The notes under the pieces are model-generated. The model was not told the DNA's origin. It saw only the letters and a program-made list of their open reading frames with translations, and searched no databases. Source: Gemmatimonadota bacterium (GTDB lineage Bacteria; Gemmatimonadota; Gemmatimonadetes; Longimicrobiales; Longimicrobiaceae). From it: a stretch of 16,769 nucleotides of DNA. Position 1 is the first letter of the stretch; the number at the start of each line of letters is the position of its first letter. Of this stretch, positions 7,049-14,057 are shown one piece after another. Both the position numbers and the translations under genes were made by a program. The stretch is taken from assembly GCA_019348265.1 (NCBI GenBank), contig JAHWJV010000022.1, positions 1 through 16,769 of the forward strand. Reading direction: 5' to 3'.

Positions 7049-7935
7049 CGAGCACCTCCCGCTGTCGCCGCCGGGAAGGGAGAGCGGGCGAGCGCGCCGG
7101 CGTCGCGCTCCTCGAGAGCCAGCAGCGCGACGTTCAGGATCAGACCCGGCAGGAGGTCCTCGAACTGTGCCGTCGTTTTCAGCACGGCGCTGGCGTCCTC
7201 CCCGAGCGCTTCCACCTGTGCGCTCGTGAGGGTGAGCGGGTAGGGGAACGCGCGAGCTTCCGTACGGGCGAGCTGCCGCAGTGCCTCCGCGGCGCTCCGG
7301 TGCGGATCGGAGGTGGCGATCGGTTTCAGACCCCGCCAGGCAACCTCCAGGTATGCCGGCCAGAGCGCCAGGGTGCGGTAGTCGCTGTTCACGCGGGAGA
7401 TACCGAGCGATTCCTGGATGTCCGCGAAGATCTCTCGCGTACGCTCGTCGTCCGGCTCCTCCGACACCATCTCCATCGGGTACATCCGGGGCGGTGCGCC
7501 TCGAACGATCCGTTCGGCCGGTCCGGACGCGGAGCCGCCGACCCGCTCCCCTTCGAGCGCGAGCCGGACCCCGGAGGTCAGGAGCAGCAGCTTCGGGTTG
7601 ACGTAGTGGTAGAGGTCGAGCGCCGCCCTGACCTGGTACGCCGGGCTCTCTCCGACCAAAGCGGACGCCACGGCATGCACCCGCCCCAACGCATCCGCCG
7701 ATCGAGCCGCCTCCGCGCGGATCCGGTCAGCCGCGTCCTCGAACGCGCGCGTCTGGGCGTTCGGCTGCACCGCGTCCCACATCGCCGGGAAGAAGTGCTC
7801 GAACGAGGCCCATACCCGAAAGTTCAGGTTGATCCCGGTCACACGCAGCGTCTGACGGATCTCGTGATAGACCCGCTCGGTCTCGCCCCGCGCCTCGTGT
7901 TCGTCCACCGGCCTCGGTTTTCCTGATCCGAACAT
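7045..7935 (-). CDS. dehI: DehI-family (group I) 2-haloacid dehalogenase
   Basis: A 296-residue protein matching the halocarboxylic acid dehalogenase DehI family, all-helical enzymes that hydrolyse 2-haloacids of both configurations with inversion. The characterised DehI of Pseudomonas putida PP3 has about the same length. Shared landmarks, compared from memory, are IRQTLRV near residue 26, YVNPKLLLL (111-119), the catalytic region VNSDYRTLALWP (182-193) where Asp185 matches catalytic Asp189 of DehI, and RSPFP at the C-terminus. The internal duplication of the family is visible: residues 36-62 (NLNFRVWASFEHFFPAMWD) resemble 183-208 (NSDYRTLALWPAYLEVAW). The pocket residues Trp34 and Phe37 of DehI align with Gly and Leu here, so the substrate may differ. 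ATG at 7935 has GGGGAA six bases upstream. It lies 71 nt after the GntR gene and overlaps the hydrolase gene by 4 nt. Confidence 0.85.
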   Translation of the reverse strand: MFGSGKPRPVDEHEARGETERVYHEIRQTLRVTGINLNFRVWASFEHFFPAMWDAVQPNAQTRAFEDAADRIRAEAARSADALGRVHAVASALVGESPAYQVRAALDLYHYVNPKLLLLTSGVRLALEGERVGGSASGPAERIVRGAPPRMYPMEMVSEEPDDERTREIFADIQESLGISRVNSDYRTLALWPAYLEVAWRGLKPIATSDPHRSAAEALRQLARTEARAFPYPLTLTSAQVEALGEDASAVLKTTAQFEDLLPGLILNVALLALEERDAGALARSPFPAATAGGAR

Positions 7936-8006
7936 CGTATTTTCCCCGAGTCGTTGTGCGCGATCCTCCGCGCGTGCGTCACCGTTACCATCTCTCCAAG
8001 TGCAGT

Positions 8007-8960
8007 CTACCTGGCGGCGATGCTCTCCAGCTCCGCGGATTCCCGCTCCCGGATCGCCGCGATGTTTGCGCTGACGATGAATCGCAGCAGCGCCTGCGCT
8101 GATTCCGGCGAGAACACTCGGGGCGCAGGGATCACCCGCGCCAGGAGCGGCAGATTCGCGAGCTGCCGTCGTGCCGCCGCCATGACGTACGTGGGGGCGT
8201 TCGGCGGAATGGTCGAGATGTCATCGCGTCCAACCACCAGCACCCGCAGTCGCTCCACCCCCGGAGCGGAGGCGAACATCGTCGGAAGCTTCTCCGCGAA
8301 CCGGGGATCGCTCGCCACGAAGTAAAGCTCTCCATGCTCCAGCAGCCTGATCGCCTCCGCGACGAACTCGGGGCGAAGCGAGACCGCGATCCACGATTTG
8401 GAGAGGCGCTCGGCGAGATGCTGCACCTCTGCCGCGTGGTAGCTCGTGGTCACCAGCAGATCCGCGTCCGCTACCTCGGCGGGAGCCACGCTCCCCCTCA
8501 GCCGCGTAATGTCGATCGGGGTGGTGACCAGCCCATAGTCGCGCCCAAGCTCCTCACAGAGCCCCGCGATCTGGTCGCCATTGCACTCGATGCACGCGGC
8601 GGTCACGCGCACCGTCTTCAGGCACCCACGTACCCGCTCGGGGAACTCCACAGGCGGAACGCCGCGCGAGAGCGCCTGCACCAGCACCCCCACCACCCAT
8701 TCCGAAGTCTGAGGAAACATCTCACCCCCGCTGACCGCCGAGTCCGCAACGAAGATCCCCGAGCGAGGCCGCAGCTCCACCAGGCCGTCGAGCTCGAGCT
8801 GGCGGTAGCCCGCCAGCACCACTCGAGGGTCGCTGTCGAACTCCACCGCCAGCGTCCGCACGCTCGGGAGCCTCGAACCCGGCTTCAGCAGACCGAGGTG
8901 AAGCCCGCCTACCACGCGCTGCCGCAATACGTCCGCGATCTCATCTCGTCGGTGCGCCAT
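8007..8960 (-). CDS. GntR-family transcriptional regulator
   Basis: A 317-residue regulator. Residues 1-72 form a GntR winged helix: EIADVLRQRVVGGLHLG, LKPGSRLPSVRTLAVEFDSD, the recognition helix in PRVVLAGYRQLELDGLV, and the wing ELRPRSGIFVAD. The remaining ~230 residues form an effector domain with alternating strands and helices (DLLVTTSYHAAEVQHL, VLVVGRDDIS), resembling a periplasmic-binding-type fold rather than FCD or UTRA. Four cysteines cluster at 113, 123, 126 and 135, with a CxxC in ACIECN; a redox or metal role is possible but unproven. The start is set at ATG 8960 because the frame upstream lacks GTG or TTG; GGAG sits only 2 nt before it, unusually close. It lies 71 nt upstream of the dehalogenase-like gene in the same direction, and a repeat array fills its promoter region, fitting autoregulation and control of the downstream genes. 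Confidence 0.85.
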   Translation of the reverse strand: MAHRRDEIADVLRQRVVGGLHLGLLKPGSRLPSVRTLAVEFDSDPRVVLAGYRQLELDGLVELRPRSGIFVADSAVSGGEMFPQTSEWVVGVLVQALSRGVPPVEFPERVRGCLKTVRVTAACIECNGDQIAGLCEELGRDYGLVTTPIDITRLRGSVAPAEVADADLLVTTSYHAAEVQHLAERLSKSWIAVSLRPEFVAEAIRLLEHGELYFVASDPRFAEKLPTMFASAPGVERLRVLVVGRDDISTIPPNAPTYVMAAARRQLANLPLLARVIPAPRVFSPESAQALLRFIVSANIAAIRERESAELESIAAR

Positions 8961-9038
8961 TTCTCCGCCACCCGGCCAAGGACACCTGCGACACTGCCAC
9001 CGCGCCCCACGCGAGTTGCGTACCTGAGGCATTCACCT

Positions 9039-9094
9039 ATGCAACAGATGAAGCAGTTTCCATGGCATCTGTTTCACTGCTACATGCAACAGAT
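9039..9094. promoter_or_regulatory. candidate operator array: three AACAGAT boxes
   Basis: Between the divergent GntR gene (start 8960) and the lipoprotein gene (start 9159), the 11-mer ATGCAACAGAT occurs exactly at 9039-9049 and 9084-9094. Between them lies the inverted copy CATCTGTT at 9066-9073. The three 7-bp cores (AACAGAT at 9043-9049, ATCTGTT at 9067-9073, AACAGAT at 9088-9094) have centres 24 and 21 bp apart, about two helix turns, so a protein could bind one face. A second inverted pair, AGCAGT (9052-9057) and ACTGCT (9076-9081), is interleaved. Binding by the adjacent GntR protein is inference. No clear -35/-10 pair was found here. Confidence 0.6.
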
Positions 9095-9115
9095 TGGGCG
9101 TGCGGCTTGCATGTT

Positions 9116-9131
9116 CGGAGTTCACACTCCG
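9116..9131 (+). other. short hairpin in the lipoprotein gene leader
   Basis: CGGAGT (9116-9121), loop TCAC, ACTCCG (9126-9131): a perfect 6-bp stem with a 4-nt loop that ends 27 nt before the ATG at 9159. It could be a second regulator site or an mRNA leader hairpin. Confidence 0.35.
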
Positions 9132-9158
9132 GTTCCACTCAAATCAAGCGAGGTGTAC

Positions 9159-9782
9159 ATGGCACATCATCGATTCCGCGGCGCGCTGACGGGGGCGATT
9201 CTAAGCGTCTCCGCCCTGGCCGGGAGCGGCTGCGCACCGAATGCGGCGACCGCGATGCCGGGCATGCAGATGGATCGGGGCTCGGTTCAGCGCGCGATGA
9301 CCGGTTGGGATCCGGCGGCGCAGGAGGCGGCGACTTTCATGATGGGCAAGTACGGCCCGCCGGCCTCGATGACGGCGGACATGATGGTGTGGAATCGGAC
9401 GGGCCCGTGGAAGAGGACGATCATCTATCGCGAGGCCGTGCCGCACTCGTTCCCGATGGCTCACCCCGACGTGATGGAGCAGTTCATCGACTACCGTGCG
9501 CCCCTCGATCGGTACGACGAGCTGGCGATGTACGACGGAAGCGTGATCGTGGAGCGGACCAAGGGTGAGATGTCCGCGCGGTGCGACAAGGAGGGAGCGA
9601 ACTTCCTTGCGCTGAACCTGGCGCACGAGATCGCGACGGCCGGTCGGACGCCCGAGGATGCCCGCCGGATGTACGGGGAGCAGATCAAGTTGATGAAGGC
9701 TGGCCAGATGACGCCGTACACCTCCGGTCTAATGTTCGCCCCGCCCACGAGTGGCAACGATCCCGACCGGCCGATCATGTAA
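9159..9782 (+). CDS. conserved exported (lipo)protein of unknown function
   Basis: A 207-residue exported protein. MAHHRFRGALTGAILSVSALAGSGC looks like a lipoprotein signal with Cys25, although the residues before Cys (GSG) are not a perfect lipobox. A Met/Gly/Asp-rich stretch (AMPGMQMDRG) follows. The body carries strongly patterned segments that I recall from unannotated proteins of Bacteroidota and other diderms: KYGPPASMTADMMVWNRTGP (64-83), WKRTIIYREAVPHSFPMAHP (84-103), and RTKGEMSARCDKEGANFLAL (133-152). No enzymatic motif is recognised; the conserved Trp, His and Tyr residues could bind a ligand or metal. AGGTG four bases before the ATG supports the start. The frame is open upstream to 8334 only because it runs antisense to the GntR gene. 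It is divergent from that regulator across the repeat array and may be one of its targets. Confidence 0.8.
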   Translation: MAHHRFRGALTGAILSVSALAGSGCAPNAATAMPGMQMDRGSVQRAMTGWDPAAQEAATFMMGKYGPPASMTADMMVWNRTGPWKRTIIYREAVPHSFPMAHPDVMEQFIDYRAPLDRYDELAMYDGSVIVERTKGEMSARCDKEGANFLALNLAHEIATAGRTPEDARRMYGEQIKLMKAGQMTPYTSGLMFAPPTSGNDPDRPIM

Positions 9783-9791
9783 GTCGAACGT

Positions 9792-9803
9792 CGTCCATGG
9801 ACG
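9792..9803. repeat. 12-bp perfect palindrome
   Basis: CGTCCATGGACG lies 10 nt after the lipoprotein stop, in the 98-nt gap before the next gene. It is too tight for a looped hairpin and may be a protein site or chance. Confidence 0.3.
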
Positions 9804-9880
9804 GATAGGGGCCTGCGGAAGGCGAGGATCGCGACACTCGGGATCAGCGCCGACCCTCACTGGAAGGACACGGTACCATC

Positions 9881-10447
9881 ATGCACCCAAAGGCTGTCGC
9901 ATTGGGATTGCTCTGCGTCACGCTCATGCTGACGTCGTGCAGCCAGGACCCGGTTCAGACCGAAAATCAGGACTTTACAGGCGGCGGTCCGATGATCCTC
10001 AACCTGCGCGGATCTGCGGTGGCCGAGCCGAGAACGATGAACATCAATGGTGTGTCCACGGCTGCGATGTGCTTCACCGTCGATCTGCTGGACGTACGGA
10101 ATCAGCAGGTCGTCGGGAAGGGCACGGACTGTATCGTGGCGAAGCCTGATGACAGGCACGCAAGCGGCCTGGAGGTCATCGGCACGACCATCTTCGACTT
10201 CGGCCAGGGGGATACGTTCACCAGCCGCGGTCTGACGACGGTGCAGGCCACCACTCACGGGTCGCCCGGCATCACGCACATCACCGGCGCGATCGCTCCG
10301 GAGGGAGAGAACAGCATCGTGGGCGCAACGGGCAGGTACCAGAACCTGAGAGCGCGGGTTCGGCTTTCGGGCGCGGTGGACATGAGCCGGATGGAGACGG
10401 ACAAGCGGGTCTACTTCGATTGCCTCTTCGTCGTCCACCGGCTATAG
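9881..10447 (+). CDS. lipoprotein with AOC/dirigent-like barrel domain
   Basis: A 188-residue predicted lipoprotein. MHPKAVALGLLCVTLMLTSC is a clear signal with lipobox LTSC (Cys20). The mature part is rich in short strands: PMILNLRGSA, AAMCFTVDLLDVRNQQVVG, IFDFGQGDTFTSRGL, GITHITGAIAP and NSIVGATGRYQNLRARVRL. The ITG...NSIVGATGRYQN pattern is typical of the allene oxide cyclase/dirigent-like eight-stranded barrel, where a glycine-rich turn precedes the last strands. Bacterial members are mostly of unknown function and probably bind small hydrophobic molecules; catalysis is not indicated. Cys64, Cys84 and Cys181 could form a disulfide. The start is the ATG at 9881, the first Met before the signal; a purine-rich GGAAGGA lies about 12 nt upstream, rather far. 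It follows the preceding lipoprotein gene by 98 nt in the same direction, so the two may be co-transcribed. Confidence 0.75.
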   Translation: MHPKAVALGLLCVTLMLTSCSQDPVQTENQDFTGGGPMILNLRGSAVAEPRTMNINGVSTAAMCFTVDLLDVRNQQVVGKGTDCIVAKPDDRHASGLEVIGTTIFDFGQGDTFTSRGLTTVQATTHGSPGITHITGAIAPEGENSIVGATGRYQNLRARVRLSGAVDMSRMETDKRVYFDCLFVVHRL

Positions 10448-10477
10448 GGGAGATTCGGACGGCGCAGGGGGCTGACG

Positions 10478-10500
10478 GTCCGCCCGGCGTGAGCGCGGAC
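10478..10500 (+). terminator. possible weak terminator hairpin
   Basis: GTCCGC (10478-10483) pairs with GCGGAC (10495-10500) around an 11-nt loop, 30 nt after the AOC-like gene stop at 10447. Only GTTC follows, so no T run supports it. Nothing else convincing is seen in the 167-nt gap 10448-10614. Confidence 0.3.
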
Positions 10501-10614
10501 GTTCAATCCACCGGGCAGGGTTGAGCTCGGACGCTGGGATCTAGCAGTCAACGATGATCGGCCACGCCGGACGCCGAGGCGCCGGTGCCGACCACGCCTG
10601 AACGGAGGAGGAAG

Positions 10615-11661
10615 ATGAGCATGATGGAGCATGGTGGCGAAGCGGAAGCGCGTGGAGGAGACGCCACGTACCTCGCCCGTGGCGAAAGCGCTGGTATGCC
10701 GCGCGGGCGAACGGCGCTCCTGGTGATCGACCCCGTGAACGACTTCCTCTCGGAAGGGGGAGCGGCGTGGGATCTCACCAAGAACACGGTGAAGCTGCAC
10801 AACGTGGTCGAGAACCTGAAGCGCGCGATCGAAGGGGCTCGGGCGAACGGAATTCCGGTTCTCTTCGGACCGATGGCGTACACGGAGGAGGACTACGCGC
10901 ATCACGAGCTTCATCGCCGGAGCGGCATCAACAGGATCATGTTCGAGCGGAAGATGTTCCTCGCGGGAAGCTGGGGCGCGGATTTCCACCCGGACCTGCA
11001 GCCCGCGCCGAGCGACGTGGTCCTTCTGCCTCACAAGGGGACCGACGTGTTCCAGACGGACCTCCCGGAGCATCTGGAGAGACTCGGCGTGACGCATCTG
11101 GTGATCGCCGGGATGACGGCCAACCTGTGTTGCGAGAGCACCGGCCGGCACGCGACCGAGGCGGGGTACGACGTCACCTTCCTGGCGGACGCCATCGGCT
11201 CGGAGAGCATCCCCTCGTACGAGGCGGCCATTCACCTGAACTTCCCGCTCATCGCGAACGGCGTAATGAAGGTCGAGGAGTTCCTCTCCGCTCTGCACGA
11301 GCCCGAGGCCCGGCTGGTGGATGTCCAGGTAGGGGACGTGGTGCACGGCTCCGATCACTTCAAGATCGGTGAGGTGAAAGAGGTGGTTCCGGCGAGCGGT
11401 TCGAACGAGGCCTACATGCTCGTCCCGCGCGGGATCGTGTTCGAGAAGGACACCTACATCCCGCTCGACGCGGTGGTGAAGCGCGTGGGCACCGACGTGT
11501 TCATCAACATGCCGAAGCTGGTAATCGGGATGATGCCCTGGGCGGAGGCTCCGACGCCGGGTGGACGCCGGGAGAAGCTCGGGCCAGCGTCGGCGGATGT
11601 CGAGAAGCTGTACCGCTCGCGGTCCCCTTCCATCGCTGAGGGACAGCGTCTCCAGCGGTGA
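10615..11661 (+). CDS. isochorismatase-like cysteine hydrolase fused to a PRC-barrel-like domain
   Basis: A 348-residue two-domain protein. Residues ~32-225 are an isochorismatase-family cysteine hydrolase (amidase or isochorismatase-type). The triad is visible: Asp39 in ALLVIDPVNDF, Lys141 in LLPHKGTDVF, and Cys172 in GMTANLCCEST, where a second Cys follows. Residues ~235-305 (VDVQVGDVVHGSDHFKIGEV, then YMLVPRGIVFEKDTYIPLDA) form a small beta domain like PRC-barrel/DUF2171 proteins, often found in stress-linked genes. The hydrolase family is usually a single domain of about 180-220 residues, so this is a fusion. The first ~30 residues (EHGGEAEARGGDA) are a low-complexity tail. GGAGGAGG four bases before ATG 10615 fixes the start over 10585. 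The substrate is unknown. The debranching-type glycosidase gene follows in the same direction. Confidence 0.85.
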   Translation: MSMMEHGGEAEARGGDATYLARGESAGMPRGRTALLVIDPVNDFLSEGGAAWDLTKNTVKLHNVVENLKRAIEGARANGIPVLFGPMAYTEEDYAHHELHRRSGINRIMFERKMFLAGSWGADFHPDLQPAPSDVVLLPHKGTDVFQTDLPEHLERLGVTHLVIAGMTANLCCESTGRHATEAGYDVTFLADAIGSESIPSYEAAIHLNFPLIANGVMKVEEFLSALHEPEARLVDVQVGDVVHGSDHFKIGEVKEVVPASGSNEAYMLVPRGIVFEKDTYIPLDAVVKRVGTDVFINMPKLVIGMMPWAEAPTPGGRREKLGPASADVEKLYRSRSPSIAEGQRLQR

Positions 11662-11725
11662 GGGGGTTCGGAATGGCACGCGCGGGGTGTGCCGGGAGAG
11701 GGCCGGCCTCCGGGCTTTCCCGCCA

Positions 11726-14011
11726 ATGGCTCGCCCGATGAGCAGCAGCGGGAGAGCGTCTTACCCTGGTGGCGGAGCGGCTTTGCCCCTCAGCGTCCGC
11801 GCCGTGAACCGTCCGGACATTCGTCAGGCCTGGCGCGGGCCGGCCCTGCTGGTGCTCGACAACCGAGGGTGTGCCGGAACAACCCCGCTGACGGGCTTCT
11901 TCTTCCGCGAAACGCGATACCTAAGCAAGCTGCGCCTCCTCATCAACGGGGAGGCGCCGGTCCCGGCGTCGGCCGCGGAGGTTGCCGCCAGCGAGCTGGA
12001 GTTCTCGTGGATCTACCCTCCCGTCGAGACGCGGGGGGGCGGTGGCAGCGGATCGGGCATGGACCACGAGCGGTTCGGGATCCTCTCCCGGGGGCTGGAC
12101 TTCGACGTGCGCTTTCGCGTGCGCCCGGCGTCCGTGGAGGCGACGCTCGCGATCACCAGCCGCTGGAACGAGCACGTGGAGTTCGATCTCGCCTGGGAGC
12201 TGGCGGCGGACTTCGCGAGCATGTCGGAGGCTATGGGCGGCGAGCGTCAGCAGGAGGCGGAAATCGACGCGGAGCCGCTCGCCGACGGCGTGCTCTTTCG
12301 TTACCGACACGAAGAGATCCCGCTCGTGACCGACGTGCGGATCGAAGGAGGGTCGCCGTGGCTGTACTCGGACGGCGCGCTGTCCGCGAGGGTCCGTCTG
12401 GCGCAGCAGGAGACGGTGGTGATCGCGCTGCGCATCACGGCCGTCGATCCGGTCGAGCCGATCACGGCGGAAGGCGAACTGGCGCGTGAAGCCCGGCTCG
12501 AGCGGTATCTGAGCGGGCTCCCGACGCTTTACGCAGCCGCGGAGACGCCGCTGGTCACCCTTTCGACGCTGGCGCTCCACGACCTCGGCTCCGTCTCGCT
12601 GCTGGATGGGGACGAGGAGGAGTGGCTCATGCCGGCCGCCGGGTACCCGCTCTACCCGGCCGCGTTCGGGCGCGATGCCACCACCGTCTCCTGGCAGGCG
12701 GCCGCCTTCGATCACGGGGAGCTCGGGCGGGCGACGGCCGCGCGGCTGGCCCGCCTGCAGGGGACGGTGCGGAACGACGCGCGCGACGAGCTGCCGGGGC
12801 GCATAATCCAGCAGGCGCGGCGCGACCCGCTCTCGCGGCTCGGCAAGGTGCCGTTCGATCGGTACTACGGCGACGTCGCTAGCCCTTTCATGTACGTGAT
12901 CGCCCTGGGCAACGCCTACGCCTGGTCCGGCGACCGCTCCCTCGTGGAGCGCCACTGGGATCCCGTCCGCCGGGTGCTCGACTGGGCGCGTGATCACGGG
13001 GATATGGATGGGGACGGCTACATCGAGTACCAGACCCGCTCCAAGGACGGGCCGAAGCACCAGGGCTGGAAGGACAGCGACAACGCGGTCGTCGACGAGG
13101 AGGGGCGACAGGTGGACACGCCGTTCGCCTCGTGTGAGATCCAGGGCTACTACCTGGGTGCGCTCGAGTTCGCCGCCGGGTTCTCGGCGGTGATGGGGCG
13201 CCCGGGCGATGCGCTGGCGCTCTGGAAGCAGGCCAGGCAGCTGAAGGAGCGCTTCAATCGCGACTTCTGGCTGGACGACGAGGGGTACGTCGCCTTCGGC
13301 CTCACCGCGGACAAGCGCCCCGTGCGCGTTCCGACCTCCAACGCCGCCCAGTGCATCGCGACGGGGATCGTCTCGGACGAGCACCTTCCGCGCCTGGTGC
13401 GGCGCGTCTTCGAGCCGGATCTCTTCAGTGGCTGGGGGATCCGGACGATCTCAACCGCGAACCGGGCGTACAATCCGCTCTCCTACCATCTCGGAACAGT
13501 GTGGCCGGTGGAGAACGGCAGCATCGTGTTCGGCCTCCGCCGGTACGGGTTCGACGAACGGGCGCTGGAGCTTGCAAGGGCACTGTACGACCTCGCGCTG
13601 CTCTGGCCGAGCGGCCGTGCGCCCGAATGTGTCGGCGGGTACGCCCGCCACGACCGTCGGCACCCGGGAGCCTACCCGAAGGCGAACTCCTTCCAGAGCT
13701 GGAACCAGAGCGTCTTCCCCATCCTCCTCCAGTCGATCCTGGGCGCTTACGCGGTGGGTGCGCTGGGCCTTCTCTTCGTCGACCCGATCCTTCCGCACTG
13801 GCTGCCGGAGATCACCGTTAGGAACTGGCGGATCGGAGATGCGACGGCATCGCTCCGCTTCTGGCGTGACGAGAGCGGTGACTCGCATTACGAGGTCCTG
13901 GAGCAGCGGGGAAATCTGCGCGTCATGCACCAGGCGCCGCCGGAGTCGCTCGGCGTCGGGATGTGGGAGCGGATCGGCGATCTCGTGAAGGACACGCTCG
14001 GCCGTAGCTGA
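11726..14011 (+). CDS. glycogen-debranching-type glycosidase (amylo-alpha-1,6-glucosidase family)
   Basis: About 761 residues. The N-terminal ~300 residues match the beta-rich domain of bacterial/archaeal glycogen debranching enzymes (GDE_N_bis type): LDNRGCAGTTPLTGFFFRETRYLSKLRLLI contains the family hallmark of a glycine-rich turn then R(E/D)TRYLS. The C-terminal half is an (alpha/alpha)6 barrel with MDGDGYIEY, HQGWKDSDNAV (445-455), CEIQGYYLGALEF (from 470) and YHLGTVWPVENG with Glu596; the WKD Asp and the E of CEIQGY are catalytic-site candidates. Family members usually show WP-x-D at the last motif, so WPVEN marks a subgroup. It probably cleaves alpha-linked oligosaccharides, perhaps glycogen or stored glucans, in the cytoplasm (no signal). 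The start is uncertain: ATG 11726, ATG 11738 and GTG 11804 are all in frame and none has a strong ribosome-binding site. The frame opens at 11561, overlapping the preceding gene, which I do not accept as the start. Confidence 0.85.
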   Translation: MARPMSSSGRASYPGGGAALPLSVRAVNRPDIRQAWRGPALLVLDNRGCAGTTPLTGFFFRETRYLSKLRLLINGEAPVPASAAEVAASELEFSWIYPPVETRGGGGSGSGMDHERFGILSRGLDFDVRFRVRPASVEATLAITSRWNEHVEFDLAWELAADFASMSEAMGGERQQEAEIDAEPLADGVLFRYRHEEIPLVTDVRIEGGSPWLYSDGALSARVRLAQQETVVIALRITAVDPVEPITAEGELAREARLERYLSGLPTLYAAAETPLVTLSTLALHDLGSVSLLDGDEEEWLMPAAGYPLYPAAFGRDATTVSWQAAAFDHGELGRATAARLARLQGTVRNDARDELPGRIIQQARRDPLSRLGKVPFDRYYGDVASPFMYVIALGNAYAWSGDRSLVERHWDPVRRVLDWARDHGDMDGDGYIEYQTRSKDGPKHQGWKDSDNAVVDEEGRQVDTPFASCEIQGYYLGALEFAAGFSAVMGRPGDALALWKQARQLKERFNRDFWLDDEGYVAFGLTADKRPVRVPTSNAAQCIATGIVSDEHLPRLVRRVFEPDLFSGWGIRTISTANRAYNPLSYHLGTVWPVENGSIVFGLRRYGFDERALELARALYDLALLWPSGRAPECVGGYARHDRRHPGAYPKANSFQSWNQSVFPILLQSILGAYAVGALGLLFVDPILPHWLPEITVRNWRIGDATASLRFWRDESGDSHYEVLEQRGNLRVMHQAPPESLGVGMWERIGDLVKDTLGRS

Positions 14012-14020
14012 GGGTCGGGC

Positions 14021-14032
14021 GGGAATTTTCCC
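14021..14032. repeat. short AT-centred palindrome
   Basis: GGGAATTTTCCC lies in the 46-nt gap between the glycosidase and SDR genes: a 5-bp stem around TT, 26 nt before the SDR start. It may be a weak operator or a minor hairpin. Confidence 0.25.
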
Positions 14033-14057
14033 ATCGTTAGACACCAGGGAGGCAATC

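Noticed and set aside
8334..9158. Upstream extension of the exported lipoprotein frame
   Set aside because: It is antisense to the GntR gene; the ATG at 9159 has its own ribosome-binding site and begins a signal peptide.
10411..11679. 422-codon minus-strand frame over the isochorismatase-like gene
   Set aside because: Arg/His-rich composition with no recognisable domain; the opposite strand carries an intact catalytic triad and a strong ribosome-binding site.
11561..11725. Start of the glycosidase at the beginning of its open frame
   Set aside because: It would overlap the preceding gene by about 100 nt in another frame and adds an Arg/Ser-rich, unconserved stretch.
11921..13384. 487-codon open frame on the minus strand inside the glycosidase gene
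   Set aside because: It is a shadow of a high-GC gene: an Arg/Pro/His-rich product with no family motif or ribosome-binding site, while the plus strand has clear conserved glycosidase motifs.
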